Shown: in pieces, positions 60,045 to 64,000 of the stretch | How the letters are laid out: each line of letters begins with the position of its first letter | Position numbering within the stretch: the first letter of the stretch is position 1 | Assembly (NCBI GenBank): GCA_965228575.1 | Contig: CBDDHW010000063.1 | Location: forward strand, 3,117-67,116 | Origin: UBA11612 sp965228575 | GTDB taxonomy: Bacteria > Pseudomonadota > Alphaproteobacteria > Rhodospirillales > Rhodospirillaceae | DNA: 64,000 nt | Direction: 5' to 3' | Made by a program: the position numbers and the translations under genes | Notes under the pieces: generated by a model | What the model was told of the DNA's origin: nothing | The model's database searches: none | What the model saw: the letters and a program-made list of their open reading frames with translations, nothing else

Positions 60045-60219
60045 GAAATCCTATTCTTACTTGGTTAAAGCCCGAATCTTGCACAATCTCAGTACAAGAA
60101 TCCGTTTTCACACCCCCTATTTGAGGACCTGATGCACCTCATGTGTGGTTATCTAATGCCGAAAACAAGGTCTGTAAGTGTGCCCCAACAATGGGGCCTT
60201 GCAAAGCCATCCAGAGCCC

Positions 60220-60247
60220 TTGCAATGGCAAACTAAAGCGCTATAGT
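60220..60247 (+). promoter_or_regulatory. Promoter of the tRNA-Gly gene
   Basis: TTGCAA (60220-60225) and TATAGT (60242-60247) are spaced by 16 bases and lie 50 bases before the tRNA, on the same strand. Confidence 0.45.
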
Positions 60248-60297
60248 CCCCGCCTTCTCTGCTCGGGCGCCGAATTTCGGTCGCTGTCGATACGCGG

Positions 60298-60372
60298 GCG
60301 GGCGTAGCTCAGGGGTAGAGCACAACCTTGCCAAGGTTGGGGTCGAGAGTTCGAATCTCTTCGCCCGCTCCA
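60298..60372 (+). tRNA. tRNA-Gly (anticodon GCC)
   Basis: A complete 75-base cloverleaf with encoded CCA. The acceptor stem pairs GCGGGCG with CGCCCGC; D arm GCTC/GAGC; anticodon arm CAACC-TTGCCAA-GGTTG gives anticodon GCC, reading GGC and GGU codons. T arm is GAGAG-TTCGAAT-CTCTT with G-T pairs, discriminator T. The D arm is nearly the same as that of tRNA-Thr in this window. Confidence 0.95.
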
Positions 60373-60415
60373 TTTCTCCAAATCTTCTATTCGACTCTTT
60401 TGATCCGGATTCCCA

Positions 60416-60440
60416 CGTCCCGCGCGAAAAATGCGGGACG
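60416..60440. terminator. Hairpin downstream of tRNA-Gly
   Basis: CGTCCCGC and GCGGGACG form an 8-bp stem around a 9-base A-rich loop, 44 bases after the tRNA. There is no T run, so it may end or protect the tRNA precursor, or mark the gdh leader. Confidence 0.35.
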
Positions 60441-60580
60441 GAGGAATTAGCCATTTCCCAAACGCCCACCAAGCCGGATATGCTAGAGTTATGAAGGCAT
60501 TGGCTCAGACTAAATGGGCTCGTGCTATTGGGAAAAACGCTCGCGGCTAGTCTGTTCGACGTTTTGGGGGGAGATGGCAT

Positions 60581-63500
60581 ATGCCAACACACACTTTGTC
60601 CATTATCGCGGGCGAAGAAATCGCGAATATTATAGATTCCGTTGTCGAAACGGCGAAACGCAAAGCCAAGTCGAAAAAAACTTCGGGAACCCAAGCCGAC
60701 TTTATTCGCTTCATTCACCGGTTTTTTGAGGGGAGTCCTCCAGAAGAACTCAAAGAGCGGTCATCCGACGAGTTATATCAAACAGCACTTTCCGCTTGGG
60801 AGTGGTTTCAGGTCCGCAAACCCGGCGCACCTAAGATTTGTGTCCGTCCCTCAGCCGATAAAAAACACACGAGCATTCTCATCGTCAACGACGACATGCC
60901 GTTTCTTGTAGACTCGGTCACTGCAGAACTGGAGAGAATGGAAATACCTCCTCACCTCCTAATCTACCCACATTTGTCAGTTGTTCGAGATAAGAACGGC
61001 TGCCTGACGAAACTGCCGAATCAGAAAAAGGATGCCACATCATCTAACGCAACATTTGAATCACTGATGAGCATCGAAATTTCCGATGTTGCGGAGGACG
61101 GCTTCGACGAGCGCATCGTCGACAATCTAACGTCTATTCTCAACGATGTCCGCGTCGCGGTTCGTGATTGGCAAGCCATGCGCCGTACAACCGCTCATTT
61201 TGCGGCTGACTTTGACGGGCCATCTCCTGGTATTTCGAAAGACCAAGCAGAAGAGGTTTCTGATTTTCTGACTTGGCTTCATGACGATCACTTTACCTTT
61301 TTGGGCTACAGACGGTTTGACTTCAAACAAAAAGGGAAAGCGCAAACTCTGCATATTGATAACGCGAAAGGTCTAGGCGTTCTTACCAAACCTCGGCTTA
61401 CGGTGTTTGATGGCGTTGCAGACAATGCGCCAATACCAGCTCAATTCTCGGCATTTCTAGATAGTCCAAATATTTTGTTGATTGTGAAAGCCAATCAACG
61501 CGCCACTGTTCATCGTCGGGTTCATTACGATGCCGTTGCAATAAAGATATTCGATGTAAAGGGTCGTCCCAACGGCATGCATTTGTTCGTCGGACTTTTT
61601 ACCGCCGACGTCTACACAAATAGCCCCAGTTTTGTGCCTGTATTGCGCAGGAAAATTGACCGCATCCGCGATAGCGTCGGCTATCGGAAACACAGCCACG
61701 ACGGCAAAGCCCTTCAAAACATTATGGAGAATTTGCCCCGGGATGAGTTATTCGAAAGCACCGATGAATACCTTCTCGATACAGCGATCGGAATACTGCA
61801 CCTACAGCAGCGGGCGCGCCCCGCAATGTTTTTGCGGCTCGACCAATTTGAAAGATTTGCATCTGTCCTAGTGTTCGTCCCGCGCGACCGGTACGACACT
61901 GCGCTGCGGCTGACCATCGCCGACATTCTCGTCAAAGCTTTCGATGGGCGCGTTTCAAGATACTTTACTCAGGTCACCGACAGCCCGCTTGCGCGCATCC
62001 ACTATATTATTGGAACTCGTCCTGGTCATGTGCCTGAGGTCGACAAAGAAGAATTAGAAGACCGCATCATAAAAGCCGCGCGGTCATGGGTTGATGACTT
62101 AGAAGTCGCCCTGATAAACGCGCACGGCGATCATGAGGGCGGTAAGATTGCCGATACATATGGGCATGCATTCCCGGTCGCCTATCGAGAGCACTTTGAG
62201 CCAGAAGCCGCGGTCGACGATATTGCTCGTGTAGATGCGTGCTTACAAACGAACGAAGTGGGCATCCATGTTTATCAACCACCGGGGGCCACGTCTGGCA
62301 CAGTTCATTTCAAAATTTACAGCCCGGGCGCTCCCATACCTTTGTCTGACGTCATCCCAGTACTGGAGCACATGGGGTTTCGTGTCCTCGGAGAAGAGCC
62401 CTTCCAAATTAGGCCTCGTGGCAGTGTAGGGGGGCGTGGGCCAGCGATGCTGCATGATTTCGAGATGGCTGCAGCAACAAAGCATTCTATCGATATTGCC
62501 AACGTGCGTGAAGGAGTCGAAGAAGCGTTCCGGCGGGTTTGGACCGGCGATATGGAAAGCGACGGATTTAACAAACTTGTCGCCTTGGGTGGACTAGCCT
62601 GGCGAGAAATCATTGTTCTACGAGCATACGCAAAATATTTGCGGCAGGCAGCTTTTCGTTTTTCACAATCGTATATCGAGGATGCGCTCGCGGCACATCC
62701 GACTATTTCGGCTGCCCTTGTTGAGCTATTCGCCACAACATTCGACCCAGCGCTACACACGCCAGCGAAACGAAAAAAAACGACCGCGGCAATTTCGAAG
62801 ATACGGGGCAAAATCACAAGCGATTTGGAAGCCGTTCAAAGTGCGGACGAGGATCGAATTCTTCGGCGATATCTCAATCTGATTGATTGCACCCTGCGAA
62901 CAAACTTTTTCCAACCTGGAGACGACGAAAATCCGAAGTCTTATTTGTCGTTCAAACTAAATAGCCGGGGCATCGAGGAATTACCCCTGCCACGCCCGAT
63001 GGTCGAAGTGTTTGTCTATTCACCTCGCGTGGAGGCTATTCATCTCAGGGGCGGTAAAGTCGCCCGCGGTGGTTTGCGGTGGTCGGACCGGAGAGAGGAT
63101 TTCAGATCAGAAATTCTCGGTCTTGTAAAAGCGCAGATGGTCAAGAATGCCGTCATCGTTCCTACGGGCTCAAAAGGCGGGTTTGTAGTCAAGCAACCCC
63201 CGGCAACAGGCGGCCGCGAGGCTATGCAGGCCGAAGGGATCGAATGCTACAAAACATTGCAGCGCGGTCTGCTGGATATCACAGACAACGTTGTAAAAGA
63301 CAAAATTGTCCCGCCCAAAAAGTCGTGCGCCGGGATGAAGACGATCCTTATCTCGTTGTTGCCGCCGACAAGGGTACCGCCACCTTTTCCGACATCGCCA
63401 ACGGAGTGTCCGAGGACTACGGATTTTGGCTGGGCGATGCGTATGCGTCCGGAGGGAGCGTTGGATACGACCATAAAGCGATGGGCATCACCGCCCGTGG

Positions 63501-64000
63501 CGCGTGGGAGTCGGTGAAACGCCATTTCCGTGAAATGGGAATTGATACACAAAGCCAAGATTTTACCTGCATCGGCGTTGGCGATATGTCTGGCGATGTG
63601 TTCGGCAATGGGATGTTGTTGTCCAAACACATCAAACTTGTCGCGCCTTTAATCATCTGCACATTTTTATAGACCCTGATCCGGATGCGGCGAAAAGTTA
63701 TGTTGAGCGCGAGCGCCTCTTTAAATTGCCGCGCTCCACGTGGGCAGACTACAACGCAAAGCTTATTTCTAAGGGCGGCGGTATCTTTGAACGTAGCGCC
63801 AAATCCATAAAACTCACGCCACAAATCAAGGCATTGTTGGATATCAGCAAACCAGAGCTCACACCGACAGAATTCATAACGGCAATACTAAAATCGCGAT
63901 CGGACCTTTTATTTTTTGGGGGGATCGGAACGTATATCAAGGGCTCAGGCGAGTCTCATGCGGATGCCTCCGACCGCGCAAACGATTCTCTTCGGATTGA
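60581..64000 (+). pseudogene. gdhB: NAD-dependent glutamate dehydrogenase, large form; two frame breaks, 3' partial
   Basis: This gene encodes the very large (about 1,600-residue) NAD-specific glutamate dehydrogenase, which deaminates glutamate to 2-oxoglutarate. The first 940 residues run in one frame: NDDMPFLVDSVTAELERM, LTWLHDDHFTFLGYRRF, GGKVARGGLRWSDRREDF and VPTGSKGGFVVKQPPATGG. Then the frame is lost near the A5 run at 63317-63321 and resumes one frame over as VVRRDEDDPYLVVAADKGTATF, ASGGSVGYDHKAMGITARGAW. It is lost again near 63641-63650 and resumes as FNHLHIFIDPDPDAAKSYVER. Each break is repaired by adding one base. The 3' end lies beyond the window. Confidence 0.85.

Overview
This window is a compact chromosomal segment from an alphaproteobacterium. 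It has short gaps, many 4-base stop/start overlaps, no mobile elements, no CRISPR array and no rRNA. The assignment rests on a Fur-family regulator of the Irr type, an IalB-family periplasmic protein, Cox-type molybdoenzyme subunits, a zinc-ribbon DinB, the very large NAD-dependent glutamate dehydrogenase, and the order UbiH / DUF971 / Trm112 / LON-domain / thioredoxin-YbbN. I cannot name the genus from sequence alone.

Layout. 1-3.0 kb: the end of an Mrp/Complex-I-like cation-proton antiporter operon. 3.0-7.2 kb: a YaiI-family protein that appears to start with CTG, a DEAD-box helicase, the glycosyltransferase MtgA and an Nramp-related transporter. 7.2-12.8 kb (minus strand): two tandem DUF1499 membrane proteins, a DsbA-fold isomerase, CoxM/CoxS/CoxG-like subunits without a large catalytic subunit, and DNA polymerase IV. 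13-18.3 kb: an ABC exporter, ArfB, SufE, a PAS/degenerate-GGDEF/EAL protein and an exported VOC protein. 18.3-27 kb (minus strand): a peptide-scavenging operon (FAH-family hydrolase, oligopeptide ABC transporter, gamma-glutamyltransferase), with a fasciclin protein upstream. 27-32.4 kb: a MarR regulator flanked by two related palindromes, a cyclic-nucleotide-binding/helical-repeat protein, glycerol kinase and a two-domain cold-shock protein. 32.4-36 kb: a structured intergenic region, Irr, an Irr-box-like site, then an erythrin / Fe-S protein / DUF3501 operon. 36-44.3 kb: a 2-hydroxyacid dehydrogenase, a frameshifted pabB with pabC, IalB, a TrmH-family methyltransferase, and a MaoC-CitE pair converging on a two-subunit CoA transferase. 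44.5-54.5 kb: an EamA transporter, pterin dehydratase, a small metalloprotease, a UDG-family protein, a sirtuin, a phosphatase/fructosamine-kinase pair, ThpR, the divergent TesA / YbbA-YbbP locus and a Bax-inhibitor-1 protein. 54.6-64 kb: a TPR-methyltransferase, tRNA-Thr, the UbiH-to-YbbN block, tRNA-Gly and a glutamate dehydrogenase gene that runs off the end.

Genes that appear to work together: the transporter and GGT for uptake and cleavage of gamma-glutamyl peptides; Irr with the erythrin, Fe-S and DUF3501 proteins for iron- or peroxide-responsive redox defence; the phosphatase and FN3K for protein deglycation; PabB and PabC for p-aminobenzoate; and YbbA, YbbP and TesA for envelope lipid handling.

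Three single-base frame breaks were found: one in pabB (an apparent extra base) and two in the glutamate dehydrogenase gene (each an apparent missing base, one in an A run). Protein similarity continues perfectly across each break, so sequencing error is at least as likely as true gene decay. Points most worth following up are the Irr-box/erythrin/Fe-S/DUF3501 operon, the double MarR-type palindromes beside the cyclic-nucleotide-binding protein, a long palindrome shared by two distant gene leaders, and the structured region before irr.
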